64,000 bases of DNA. Source: a bacterium. Lineage in GTDB: Bacteria; JAMCPX01. Made by a program: the position numbers and the translations under genes. The notes below the pieces were generated by a model that saw only the letters and a program-made list of their open reading frames with translations, had not been told where the DNA came from and did not search any database. Positions 8,554 to 16,152 of this stretch are shown in pieces (the stretch's first letter is position 1; the number at the start of each line of letters is the position of its first letter). The stretch is from NCBI GenBank assembly GCA_021787665.1, contig JAJYLN010000001.1, positions 124,001 through 188,000 on the forward strand, read 5' to 3'.

Positions 8554-9347
8554 CGTACACCACAGAACTGCTCATAATCTATGAGCTGCGTGACCGTAGG
8601 GTGCTCGCCGCATACCGGACATTCGGGGTCCTTGCGTATCTTCATCTCCCTCACCTCCATGCGCAGTGCATCGTAGATGAGCATCCTCCCGACGAGCGGT
8701 CTTCCGATACCAAGGAATAACTTGATCGCCTCGGTCGCCTGTATCATACCGATGAAGCCCGGCAGCACGCCGAATACCCCCGCCTCCTGACAGCTCGGGA
8801 CCATCCCCGTCGGCGGTGGCTCCGGGTAAAGGCACCTGAAGCACGGTCCTTCGCCGGGAGAGAATACGGTCGCCTGGCCCTCGAACTTGAACACGCTCCC
8901 GTAAACGTTTTTCTTCCCGGAGAGTACACAAGCGTCATTGATAAGGTACCGCGCAGGGAAAGAATCCGTCCCATCGACGATAAGGTCGTAGTCCTTGATG
9001 ATGTCCATGATGTTCTCCGACGTGAGCTTCAGGTCGAACTTTTCCACGGTAACATCCGGATTGATGGCCTTCATAGCCTTCTCCGCGGAATCGGTCTTAG
9101 GCGTCCCGACGTCTGCCGTGGAGTGGGCTATCTGCCGCTGGAGGTTAGAGATGTCCACCACATCGAAATCGACGATGCCGATGGTACCGACCCCGCTCGC
9201 CGCCAAGTACATTGCTATCGGCGAACCGAGTCCCCCGGCCCCGATCACCAGTATCCTCGATCTCAGGAGTTTCTCCTGACCCTTGCCTCCTACCCCATCG
9301 AGTATGATGTGTCGTGCGTAGCGCTCTATCTGTGAATCCGTCAACAT
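8550..9347 (-). CDS. ThiF/MoeB-type E1-like adenylyltransferase
   Basis: This 265-residue protein activates the C-terminal glycine of a small ubiquitin-fold sulfur carrier by adenylation. The Rossmann nucleotide site GAGGLGSPIAMYLAASGVG, the DFDVVDISNLQRQ segment and the DGTDSFPARYLIND motif are typical. Two Cys pairs (CFRC and CPVC) form the structural zinc site. A conserved cysteine sits in PSCQEAGVFGVLPG. There is no C-terminal rhodanese domain, unlike MoeZ, so sulfur must come from elsewhere, perhaps the adjacent DsrE-like proteins. The gene sits six bases after the ThiS-NIL carrier gene, its obvious substrate. Confidence 0.92.
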   Translation of the reverse strand: MLTDSQIERYARHIILDGVGGKGQEKLLRSRILVIGAGGLGSPIAMYLAASGVGTIGIVDFDVVDISNLQRQIAHSTADVGTPKTDSAEKAMKAINPDVTVEKFDLKLTSENIMDIIKDYDLIVDGTDSFPARYLINDACVLSGKKNVYGSVFKFEGQATVFSPGEGPCFRCLYPEPPPTGMVPSCQEAGVFGVLPGFIGMIQATEAIKLFLGIGRPLVGRMLIYDALRMEVREMKIRKDPECPVCGEHPTVTQLIDYEQFCGVR

Positions 9348-9353
9348 GTTGTA

Positions 9354-9884
9354 TTACTCCAGTACCGTTTGCTCTATCGGCTCGACCTTCACGCCCTTTT
9401 TCATGAACCACTTTATTATCCGCTCCATCTCTTTTTGAGGGCCTTCCAGCTCTACCGCTACAAGTCCTATATCCCCTGACACGGATGCCGTCCCGATATT
9501 TATTATGACATCGAATTTCCGGCACGCCTCCCAGATAACGGGCTTATTGAGGAGCGTCTTCTTATACGTCAGGTATACTTTTTTTTTAACGCTGACCGAT
9601 CTGCCCGGCGCGCCTCCTGCAATCGCCGGGATGATCGATACCACGTCCCCGTCCTTAATCGGCGTTTCGAGGTTCTTTTTGAACCTGATGTCCTCGTCGT
9701 TGAGATAGATGTTCACGAAGCGCCTCACGCCTCCCTTGTCGTCCATGATCCTCTGGCCTATGCCCTTGTAGCCCTTCTCGAGGTTCTGGAGAAGCTCCCT
9801 GAGGTCGGTCCCCTCTACTGCCACCTCGTCCTTGCCCTGGGTGTATTTCCTCAGGGGTGTCGGTATTCTTACCGTTATTGCCAT
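9354..9884 (-). CDS. ThiS/MoaD-like sulfur carrier fused to a NIL domain
   Basis: Residues 1-91 form a ubiquitin-fold sulfur carrier of the CysO type, ending in PAIAGG (Gly90-Gly91). Instead of stopping there, the chain continues through a short linker (APGRSVSVKKK) into a NIL domain (about residues 100-173; LTYKKTLLNKPVIWEACRKF, then VSGDIGLVAVELEG). NIL domains are known from the C-terminus of the methionine importer ATPase MetN and from ferredoxins of homocysteine synthesis, where they are tied to methionine or cysteine binding. The internal Gly-Gly cannot be adenylated until the NIL part is removed, and the upstream neighbour encodes a JAMM protease that could do this. TAAGGAGG precedes the start. 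Confidence 0.9.
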   Translation of the reverse strand: MAITVRIPTPLRKYTQGKDEVAVEGTDLRELLQNLEKGYKGIGQRIMDDKGGVRRFVNIYLNDEDIRFKKNLETPIKDGDVVSIIPAIAGGAPGRSVSVKKKVYLTYKKTLLNKPVIWEACRKFDVIINIGTASVSGDIGLVAVELEGPQKEMERIIKWFMKKGVKVEPIEQTVLE

Positions 9885-9897
9885 GGTTACCTCCTTA

Positions 9898-10305
9898 TTA
9901 ATCCTCTATCCGAAATGTCTCCTGCACGAAGCCCGTCCCCTCTTCTGCAATCCTGAACACGCCCACGTCGCCCATCTTGCCGCTATCGATCGACGAGATT
10001 AGATAATAATAGCCTTCCCACGCGCTATCGAGGTCCGTGGAGGATGGTCGCGCAGGATGATCAGGGTGCGAATGATAAAACCCCACGATCTCCGTGCCAC
10101 TGCTCCGTGCGAGTTTCTCAGCGTCCACGATATCGGACGGGTCGAGCAGAAACCTGTCCTCCCGCCTGTCCTGTCGTATGTTCGTCCCGCGATGCAGCAT
10201 CGTAACGACGCCGTCTCTTCCGAGCATGACCCCGCACCCTTCGTGCGGATACACCTGCTCGAGGTGGTTCCGCATCTGCTGTAAGACGTTGCCCTTCATT
10301 ATCAT
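9898..10305 (-). CDS. mec: JAMM/Mec-type metalloprotease
   Basis: The 135-residue protein carries the full JAMM zinc-protease motif: an N-terminal Glu in the HEGCGVML region, then HSHPDHPARPSSTD (HxH, seven residues, Ser, two residues, Asp). In Mycobacterium tuberculosis the homologous Mec enzyme cleaves cysteine from the C-terminus of CysO after CysM has joined sulfur and amino-acid skeleton. In Wolinella a related protease trims a sulfur carrier. Here it lies between cysM (two bases upstream) and the ThiS-NIL carrier, so it may release cysteine, expose the carrier Gly-Gly, or both. Confidence 0.9.
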   Translation of the reverse strand: MIMKGNVLQQMRNHLEQVYPHEGCGVMLGRDGVVTMLHRGTNIRQDRREDRFLLDPSDIVDAEKLARSSGTEIVGFYHSHPDHPARPSSTDLDSAWEGYYYLISSIDSGKMGDVGVFRIAEEGTGFVQETFRIED

Positions 10306-10307
10306 GC

Positions 10308-11231
10308 TCAGTCCCAGAGCCTCGTACTGAAATAGTTGGAGCCGCCATCCGGAAACAAGGTGACTATCACCGCGTCGGACACCTCCGCCGCGATCTGGAG
10401 CGAGGCGTGCAGGGCAGCCCCTGAAGACTCTCCGACCAGCAGTCCCTCTTCCCGTGCAAGCTTCCGTACGAGCCCGTACGCTTCCTCAGTATTTACATTG
10501 ATGATCTGGTCCGGGACTGTCTTGTCGTAGATGCCCGGGACAAGCGAGCTCTCGAGGTGCTTGAGGCCCTCGAGCCCATGGAACGGCGAGTCAGGCTCCA
10601 CGCCAATCACCTTGATGGCCGGGTTGTACTCCTTCAATCTCTTTCCCACTCCCATGAGGGTCCCGCTGGTCCCGATGCCTGCAACAAAATGCGTTATCCT
10701 GCCGTCCGTCTGTTTTATGATCTCCGGGGCTGTGGTATCGTAGTGCGCCAGCGTATTGGCCGGGTTGCTGTACTGGTCCGGCTTGAAGTAGTTCTCACTG
10801 TCCCTGTCGTACTCGAGGAGACACTCCCTGTACGCTCCATCCGAGCCTTCGACCGGGTCTGTCAGGACGACCTGCGCCCCGAACGCCGAAAGGATCTTCT
10901 TTCTCTCCTCGCTCGCGTTCTTCGGCATGTACAGCCTGACGCGGTACCCGAGCACGGAGCCTATCATGGCGAGCGCAATACCCGTGTTGCCTGACGTCGA
11001 CTCGAGGATGACCTTCGGCTTAACCAGATCGCCCCTCCGTATCCCCTCGAGCACCATACGCAGGGCCGGCCTGTCCTTTACCGATCCGCCGGGGTTATAC
11101 TTTTCGAGCTTCGCATAGATGTTTACCCGCCCGTTCTTCTGGGAGAACCTCTTCAACCGGTAGAGCGGTGTGTTGCCTATCATTTCGAGGATGGTGCCCT
11201 TGCCAATGGAATCGACATCTATCAGTTTCAT
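10308..11231 (-). CDS. cysM: Cysteine synthase, CysM type
   Basis: This PLP enzyme of fold type II is most like CysM, which in the CysO system condenses O-phosphoserine with a protein thiocarboxylate. It has the PLP lysine in GGSVKDRPA, the substrate loop ESTSGNTGIALAM and the glycine-rich VAGIGTSGTLMG. The C-terminus (FPDGGSNYFSTRLWD) is that of complete cysteine synthases. I took the ATG at 11231, behind GAGAGAT; the ATG twelve bases upstream at 11243 is also possible. It follows thrC by a short gap and precedes mec by two bases, the same cysM/mec/carrier grouping as in mycobacteria. Confidence 0.93.
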   Translation of the reverse strand: MKLIDVDSIGKGTILEMIGNTPLYRLKRFSQKNGRVNIYAKLEKYNPGGSVKDRPALRMVLEGIRRGDLVKPKVILESTSGNTGIALAMIGSVLGYRVRLYMPKNASEERKKILSAFGAQVVLTDPVEGSDGAYRECLLEYDRDSENYFKPDQYSNPANTLAHYDTTAPEIIKQTDGRITHFVAGIGTSGTLMGVGKRLKEYNPAIKVIGVEPDSPFHGLEGLKHLESSLVPGIYDKTVPDQIINVNTEEAYGLVRKLAREEGLLVGESSGAALHASLQIAAEVSDAVIVTLFPDGGSNYFSTRLWD

Positions 11232-11255
11232 GGTATCTCTCATAGCGATGCTGCC

Positions 11256-12503
11256 TTACCGTGACTTGGCCCTTTCCTTTTCCCTGAATATCTCGTCGAA
11301 CGCATCGAGTTTGGCAGGTATCACCGTGAGCTGGTCGATCCTGTCGATCAAGACCTCCTGCGTCTTGAGCCCGTTACCGGTTATCAGCAATACGACGGAC
11401 TCGTTCTTGGGGAGTCTGCCCGTTTCTGCGAGCTTCTTCGCGACACCCACGGTCACGCCTCCGGCCGTCTCCGCAAATATGCCCTCGGTCTCGGAAAGCA
11501 GCCTGATGCCTTCTATGACCTCGTCGTCCGAGACGTCCTCTGCCCACCCGTGCGTCTTATTGATGGTCTCTATCGCATAGAAGCCGTCCGCAGGGTTACC
11601 GATGGCAAGAGACTTTGCTATCGTCTTCGGGACAACGGGCTTAAACAGTTCCTGACGCTCTTTCACCGCCGTAGATATAGGCGAGCATCCGGTGGCCTGC
11701 GCACCGTAAATCTTCGTATCCATACCCGGTATGAGACCGAGCTCGTGGAGCTCCTTGAAACCTTTGTATACTTTGGTCAGGAGTGAGCCGCTCGCCATCG
11801 GAACGACGATGTTCTGCGGCGCGTTCCAGCCAAGCTGCTCGGCTACTTCGAGTGCCAGTGTCTTCGAGCCCTCAGCGTAGTAAGGCCTGATATTTATATT
11901 GACGAAGGCCCAGTGGTACTTGCCTGCTATCTCGGAGCAGAGCCTGTTCACCTCGTCGTAGTTGCCCTTGATACCTACAACATTGGCGCCGTATATCTGC
12001 GTATTGAGGACCTTCGCCTGCTCGAGGTTGGACGGGATAAAGACATAACTCTTCAGCCCGCACGCCGCTGCGTTCGCCGCAACGGAATTCGCGAGGTTGC
12101 CGGTCGATGCGCACGCCACCGTGTCGAACCCGAGCTCCTTGGCCTTCGAGATCGCTACAGAGACGACCCTGTCCTTGAAAGAGAAGGTCGGGTGATTCAC
12201 CGTATCATTCTTTATAAGGAGTTCCCGAATGCCGAGGACCTTTGCGAGGTTCTGCGCCCTGACCAGGGGCGTAAAGCCCGAGTCGATGCCGACCGCAGGC
12301 TCGCCATCTATGGGCAGGAGCTCCTTGTACCTCCACATGCCCTTTTTCCTCTGGGCGATGATATCTCTGGAGATGGACTTTTTTATCCTTTCATAATCAT
12401 ATACTACCTCGAGCGGGCCAAAGCACAGCTCGCACACATGCAGGGCCTGCTTCGGATAAAGCTCTCCGCACTCCCTGCATCTCAGGCCTTTTACAAAACT
12501 CAT
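11256..12503 (-). CDS. thrC: Threonine synthase
   Basis: The 415-residue PLP enzyme converts O-phosphohomoserine to threonine. An N-terminal zinc ribbon (Cys9, Cys12, Cys24, Cys27) precedes the catalytic core, typical of one threonine synthase subclass. PLP motifs include HPTFSFKDR with the Schiff-base lysine, CASTGNLANSVAANAAACG and VPMASGSLLTKVYKGF. GGAGGAAAT precedes the ATG. It is the first gene of a compact seven-gene operon running to 7949. Because it shares phosphorylated homoserine/serine-type chemistry with CysM, the operon links threonine and cysteine (perhaps homocysteine) synthesis; a sulfur-related role for this particular copy cannot be excluded. Confidence 0.92.
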   Translation of the reverse strand: MSFVKGLRCRECGELYPKQALHVCELCFGPLEVVYDYERIKKSISRDIIAQRKKGMWRYKELLPIDGEPAVGIDSGFTPLVRAQNLAKVLGIRELLIKNDTVNHPTFSFKDRVVSVAISKAKELGFDTVACASTGNLANSVAANAAACGLKSYVFIPSNLEQAKVLNTQIYGANVVGIKGNYDEVNRLCSEIAGKYHWAFVNINIRPYYAEGSKTLALEVAEQLGWNAPQNIVVPMASGSLLTKVYKGFKELHELGLIPGMDTKIYGAQATGCSPISTAVKERQELFKPVVPKTIAKSLAIGNPADGFYAIETINKTHGWAEDVSDDEVIEGIRLLSETEGIFAETAGGVTVGVAKKLAETGRLPKNESVVLLITGNGLKTQEVLIDRIDQLTVIPAKLDAFDEIFREKERAKSR

Positions 12504-12571
12504 ATTTCCTCCATAATCATTAGTAGTATACTCAACTATAGGTATACATTTTTAAAATTGTAGTCAAGCGA

Positions 12572-12643
12572 TTGTGAAAAAGAAAAGTATCTGGTATCTA
12601 GGTACAGGTAAAGACACGGTGACAGCGCCCTTATCGTAAGGGC
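12572..12643 (+). promoter_or_regulatory. Candidate bioD promoter and leader hairpin
   Basis: A weak sigma-70-like pair (TTGTGA at 12572, TATCTA at 12595, 17-base spacer) is followed by a perfect 7-bp hairpin (GCCCTTA, loop TCG, TAAGGGC; 12627-12643) in the leader of bioD, which has no obvious ribosome site. A second short palindrome (CTGGTCACCAG) lies at 12659-12669. I see no clear BirA operator. Confidence 0.25.
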
Positions 12644-12688
12644 ACTATTATCAGGTTCCTGGTCACCAGACCCTACCATACAAACAAC

Positions 12689-13387
12689 ATGATGAGAGGT
12701 ATATTCGTAACAGGTACAGACACCGGCGTGGGCAAAACATATACCGCGCTCCGGATAATAAAGGCCGCACAGGCATCAGGGCTGCGTGTGGCTGCAATGA
12801 AGCCGTGTGAGACAGGATGCGGGACGAATGGCGGAAGGTTGATGCCGCACGATGCCACGAAACTCATGAAGGCGTGCGGCATGAACGACCTCGATGCGGT
12901 GAACCCTTACAGATTCAAAGCGCCGGTCGCGCCCTACGTCGCAGCGAGTCTTGAGCACATGAGTGTTGCTATGGAGAAGATCGCCGCTCGGTATCGCGGA
13001 TTTTCCGGATGGTACGATCTGGTCGTGGTAGAAGGGGCCGGCGGGCTGCTCGTACCGATCACGAAGCACCTGACGTACGCAGACCTCGCTCGGAGGCTCT
13101 CCCTGCAGGTACTCATCGTGTCCGCAAACAGACTCGGCGTAATAAACCATACCATGCTCACCGTGGATCATATCCGGGCACACGGTCTGGACCTGCTGGG
13201 CGTCGTTCTGAACAACACGGACAGGAAGAGCGATACTGCAAAAAGGACGAATGCGTCGACGCTATCGCTGCTGCTCGGCAGGAAGTTCCTCGGTGAGATA
13301 GACCACGGGGATAGGAGCGGATCACGAACCACCCCTCCTGAGGACCTGTTCGATAGAATAATCCGGCACTCCTGTCCTCATCGTTGA
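12689..13387 (+). CDS. bioD: Dethiobiotin synthetase
   Basis: BioD closes the ureido ring of dethiobiotin from 7,8-diaminopelargonate, CO2 and ATP. The 232-residue product opens with the P-loop GTDTGVGKT (residues 9-17), and has KPCETGCG and VEGAGGLLVPI, both family signatures. The start is a tandem ATG at 12689/12692; no good ribosome site is visible. The 3' end merges with a dispersed repeat that begins around the stop codon, so the last few codons may be recently altered. bioA lies 20 kb away at 33941, and bioB and bioF are not in the window. Confidence 0.94.
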   Translation: MMRGIFVTGTDTGVGKTYTALRIIKAAQASGLRVAAMKPCETGCGTNGGRLMPHDATKLMKACGMNDLDAVNPYRFKAPVAPYVAASLEHMSVAMEKIAARYRGFSGWYDLVVVEGAGGLLVPITKHLTYADLARRLSLQVLIVSANRLGVINHTMLTVDHIRAHGLDLLGVVLNNTDRKSDTAKRTNASTLSLLLGRKFLGEIDHGDRSGSRTTPPEDLFDRIIRHSCPHR

Positions 13388-13468
13388 TCATACACAGGGG
13401 GAAGCTTTCGGCAAAAACGTTTCCCTTTTTGTTGCGTAGTGCCCTCTATCGCATCTTGGATAAGAACC
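13379..13468. repeat. Dispersed gene-end repeat, copy R1
   Basis: About 90 bases starting at the bioD stop. It shares CATCGTTGATCATACACAG, a following GGAA...TTTCCC inverted pair and a terminal GGATAAG with copies at 28429-28504 and 49444-49518. In each copy the order of blocks is the same although the middle has diverged. Origin unknown; it could be a miniature mobile element or a transcript-end structure. Confidence 0.5.
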
Positions 13469-13484
13469 TTTTTTCAAAACTTTG

Positions 13485-13514
13485 TTGACATTGCAATCAA
13501 TAACCCTTTATACC
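13485..13514 (+). promoter_or_regulatory. Promoter of the acyl-CoA dehydrogenase operon
   Basis: A perfect -35 box TTGACA (13485-13490), an 18-base spacer and TATACC (13509-13514) lie directly upstream of the AAAGGAG ribosome site of the gene starting at 13536. The untranslated leader would be only about 15 bases. This looks like a strong housekeeping-sigma promoter. Confidence 0.6.
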
Positions 13515-13535
13515 TTCCCTATTAAAGGAGGCTCT

Positions 13536-14633
13536 ATGGTGTCTTTTGAATTGAGCGATGAACAGAAACTTTTACGTGACACGTGCAGGGACTTCGCCCT
13601 GACGGTCATGCGGAAGTATGACAGACAGTCCGACGAGTCAGGGGAGGTCCCCCAGGACATCGTCAAGCAGGGGCACGGGCTCGGACTGACGACCGGGTAT
13701 ATACCGGAGTCCTACGGCGGCCCCGGCGGCGAGCTCTCGGCACTCAACAATGTGATCATCCTCGAGGAACTCGCGTACGGTAATCTCTCCATGACCCTAA
13801 CTATCCTAGCCCCCTCCTTAATGAACGTTCCCCTCGTAATCCACGGCACCGAGGACCAGAAGAAAAAATATCTCGGTATGAACAAACCGGATCAGTTCCA
13901 GGGACTTACTGCGGCGTTCGTCGAGCCAACGGTACGGTTCGATCCCGAGACGTTGAGGACGACCGCGGCAGACGAGCTGGACGACTTCGTCCTGAACGGA
14001 GAAAAGGCCTTCGTCGCCGTTGCCGATTCCGCACCCGCAGCGCTCGTCTTCGCAAAGAAGGGCAGCGGCGAGGGTCTCGCGGGCATCGACGGCTTCATCG
14101 TCCCGGCCGGCGGCTTCACCGTAAAGGAGCGGGAGAAGAATCAGGGGCTCAGGGCGCTCAAGCAATTCACGGTGTCACTCGAAGGAACGAGGGTCCCGCG
14201 CACCGATGTGCTCAGGCTCTCCGGCGGGTTTACCGGACTGCTCGCGCGGGCAAGGACCGCATCGATCGCCCTGACTACGGGGGTGTGCCGTGCCGCATAC
14301 GAGTACTCTCTCTCGTACGCGAAGGAGCGGATCGCGTTCGGCGAGCCCATAGCATCGAGACAGTCCGTCGCGTTCACGCTTGCCGAGATGGCCATGGAGG
14401 TCGACGCGATGCGGCTCATGGCATGGAAATCCGCATGGATGATCGACAAGGGGATGGATGCCTACAAAGAGGCATCCGTGGGCAAGAGGTATGCGGCGGA
14501 CGCGGCCATGTTCGTAACAAGGAACGCCACGCAGATACTCGGGGGCCACGGCTTTACCCGGGAACACCCGGTCGAGATGTGGTACAGGGACGCACGGTCG
14601 TTTTCTGTGTCCGAATTCATGGCGATTGTATAA
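13536..14633 (+). CDS. Acyl-CoA dehydrogenase-like protein lacking key catalytic motifs
   Basis: The 365-residue protein has the acyl-CoA dehydrogenase fold throughout, including the C-terminal QILGGHGFTREHPVEMWYRDA. Two hallmarks are missing. The usual flavin/substrate loop (TEPxxGSD) reads VEPTVRFDPETL. The chain also ends SFSVSEFMAIV where active family members have an EGT motif with the catalytic glutamate. It is therefore probably inactive alone. The next gene, ten bases on, encodes a complete paralogue, so a heteromeric enzyme with one working subunit is likely, as known for some mycobacterial FadE pairs. The start at 13536 follows AAAGGAG; the frame from 13482 overlaps the promoter. 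Confidence 0.88.
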   Translation: MVSFELSDEQKLLRDTCRDFALTVMRKYDRQSDESGEVPQDIVKQGHGLGLTTGYIPESYGGPGGELSALNNVIILEELAYGNLSMTLTILAPSLMNVPLVIHGTEDQKKKYLGMNKPDQFQGLTAAFVEPTVRFDPETLRTTAADELDDFVLNGEKAFVAVADSAPAALVFAKKGSGEGLAGIDGFIVPAGGFTVKEREKNQGLRALKQFTVSLEGTRVPRTDVLRLSGGFTGLLARARTASIALTTGVCRAAYEYSLSYAKERIAFGEPIASRQSVAFTLAEMAMEVDAMRLMAWKSAWMIDKGMDAYKEASVGKRYAADAAMFVTRNATQILGGHGFTREHPVEMWYRDARSFSVSEFMAIV

Positions 14634-14643
14634 GGAGGCTGAG

Positions 14644-15888
14644 ATGGTAGATTTTGAGCTTACACCTTTAATGAGAATGGCGAGGGAGTTTACGCACAAC
14701 TATGCGCGCGATGTTATGAGGCCCATCTCGCGGAAATACGACGAAGAAGAGCATGTAGAGCCTACGGAGTTCATACAGAAGACGCACGAGATGTTCACCT
14801 CTCTCGGCTTCAGCTTCTCCACGACAAAGGCAGGCGGGGGCAAAGAAAAGGAAGAAAGCGCACAGGGCAGTGAAAAGCACGATAAACCCAAGATGGAGAT
14901 GAACCTGCTTGGTGCAATTGCCACGGAAGAGCTTGCATGGGGATGTCCGGGACTTACTTTGAGGATCCCGGGACCGGGACTGGGCGGTGCCGCAATAATG
15001 GCAGCAGCCACGGCAGAGCAGAAAAAAAGGTTCATGAAGATACTCAATGGTCCAAAACCGAGCTACGGAGCCATGGCTTTGACAGAGCCAGGATTCGGCT
15101 CGGATGCATCAGCGGTCAGTACCACGGCAGTCAAAGACGGTGACTATTATATCCTTAACGGCACCAAGATCTTCGTTACCGGCGGAGAGATGGCAGACCT
15201 TTACGTGGTCTGGGCGACGCTCGGCAAGGATATGGGCAGGTCCGGTATTAAGGCGTTCGTCGTAGAGAAGGGCACGCCCGGGATCAAGATGACCAGATTG
15301 GAGCACAAGCTCGGCATTCGTGCCTCGGACACCGCGGAGGTCGTACTCGAAGATTGCCGCGTCCATAAAGACAACCTGCTCGGCGGCGAGAAGAAAGAGG
15401 AAAAGGGATTCAAGGGGGCAATGCAGACATTCGATGCAACAAGGCCCATTGTCGCGGCAATGGCAACGGGCATAGCAAGGGCATCGTATGATTACCTCTA
15501 TGAGGACCTGGTCGTAAAAGACGGACTCGAAATAAATTACGGAAGAGCCCTTTACAAAAGAGGATACCTTGAAACGGTGTTCGAGGATATGGAGACAAAG
15601 ATTAATGCGGCAAGACTGCTGACGTGGAAGGCTGCATGGATGCTGGATCATGGATTGCCAAATCTCAAAGAAGCATCGATGGCGAAGGCGAAGGCAGGCA
15701 CAGTCGTGGACGAGGTCACGCAGAAAGCCATAGAGCTCTACGGCCCGGAGGGCTACTCCAGGAGGCACCTGCTCGAGAAATGGATGAGGGACGCAAAGGT
15801 GTATGATGTGTTCGAGGGCACAGGGCAGATCCAGAGACTCGTCATCGCACGGGCGATTCTCGACTACACGAGAAAAGAGCTGAAATAG
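14644..15888 (+). CDS. Acyl-CoA dehydrogenase
   Basis: A 414-residue flavoprotein that introduces the alpha,beta double bond into acyl-CoA and passes electrons to ETF. It has ALTEPGFGSDASAV at the flavin/substrate site and VFEGTGQIQRLV near the C-terminus with the catalytic glutamate. A charged, lysine/glutamate-rich insertion (about residues 63-84) interrupts the N-terminal helical domain and is unusual. TAAGGAGG sits upstream of the ATG. It is co-transcribed with the defective paralogue at 13536 and the ferritin-like gene at 15898. The substrate cannot be told from sequence. Confidence 0.93.
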   Translation: MVDFELTPLMRMAREFTHNYARDVMRPISRKYDEEEHVEPTEFIQKTHEMFTSLGFSFSTTKAGGGKEKEESAQGSEKHDKPKMEMNLLGAIATEELAWGCPGLTLRIPGPGLGGAAIMAAATAEQKKRFMKILNGPKPSYGAMALTEPGFGSDASAVSTTAVKDGDYYILNGTKIFVTGGEMADLYVVWATLGKDMGRSGIKAFVVEKGTPGIKMTRLEHKLGIRASDTAEVVLEDCRVHKDNLLGGEKKEEKGFKGAMQTFDATRPIVAAMATGIARASYDYLYEDLVVKDGLEINYGRALYKRGYLETVFEDMETKINAARLLTWKAAWMLDHGLPNLKEASMAKAKAGTVVDEVTQKAIELYGPEGYSRRHLLEKWMRDAKVYDVFEGTGQIQRLVIARAILDYTRKELK

Positions 15889-15897
15889 GAGGTTATC

Positions 15898-16152
15898 ATG
15901 TCAGCAACCTACCATGACTGGGAAAAGCTCGACGAGCTATCCAGAGACCTCGAAAGGGCGAGGACTTCCCTCTCCGAGGAGTTCGATGCTATAGACTGGT
16001 ATCAGCAGAGGATAGCCGCATCGAAGGACCCTGATCTCAAACACATACTCAAACACAACAGGGACGAGGAAAAGGAGCACGCAGCCATGCTCCTCGAGTG
16101 GATACGGAAACACGACCCGGAGCAGGACAAGGCCTTCAAAGAGCACGATTGA
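15898..16152 (+). CDS. Encapsulated-ferritin-like (EncFtn family) protein
   Basis: This 84-residue protein matches the encapsulated ferritin family, which oxidises and mineralises iron inside encapsulin shells. By alignment from memory with the Rhodospirillum rubrum protein, the ferroxidase residues Glu32, Glu62 and His65 correspond to Glu28, Glu58 and His61 here, and Trp38 to Trp34 (EEFDAIDWYQQR and NRDEEKEHAAMLLEWIR). The C-terminus stops at FKEHD, without the usual encapsulin-targeting tail, and no encapsulin gene lies in the window. It follows the acyl-CoA dehydrogenase by nine bases with an AGGAGGTT site. Its 3' end overlaps the convergent ruvX by 17 bases. Confidence 0.85.
   Translation: MSATYHDWEKLDELSRDLERARTSLSEEFDAIDWYQQRIAASKDPDLKHILKHNRDEEKEHAAMLLEWIRKHDPEQDKAFKEHD

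Noticed and set aside
12540-12690. tRNA gene or riboswitch in the thrC/bioD gap
   Set aside because: The hairpins do not form a cloverleaf, and no TPP, SAM, cobalamin or other riboswitch signature can be recognised.
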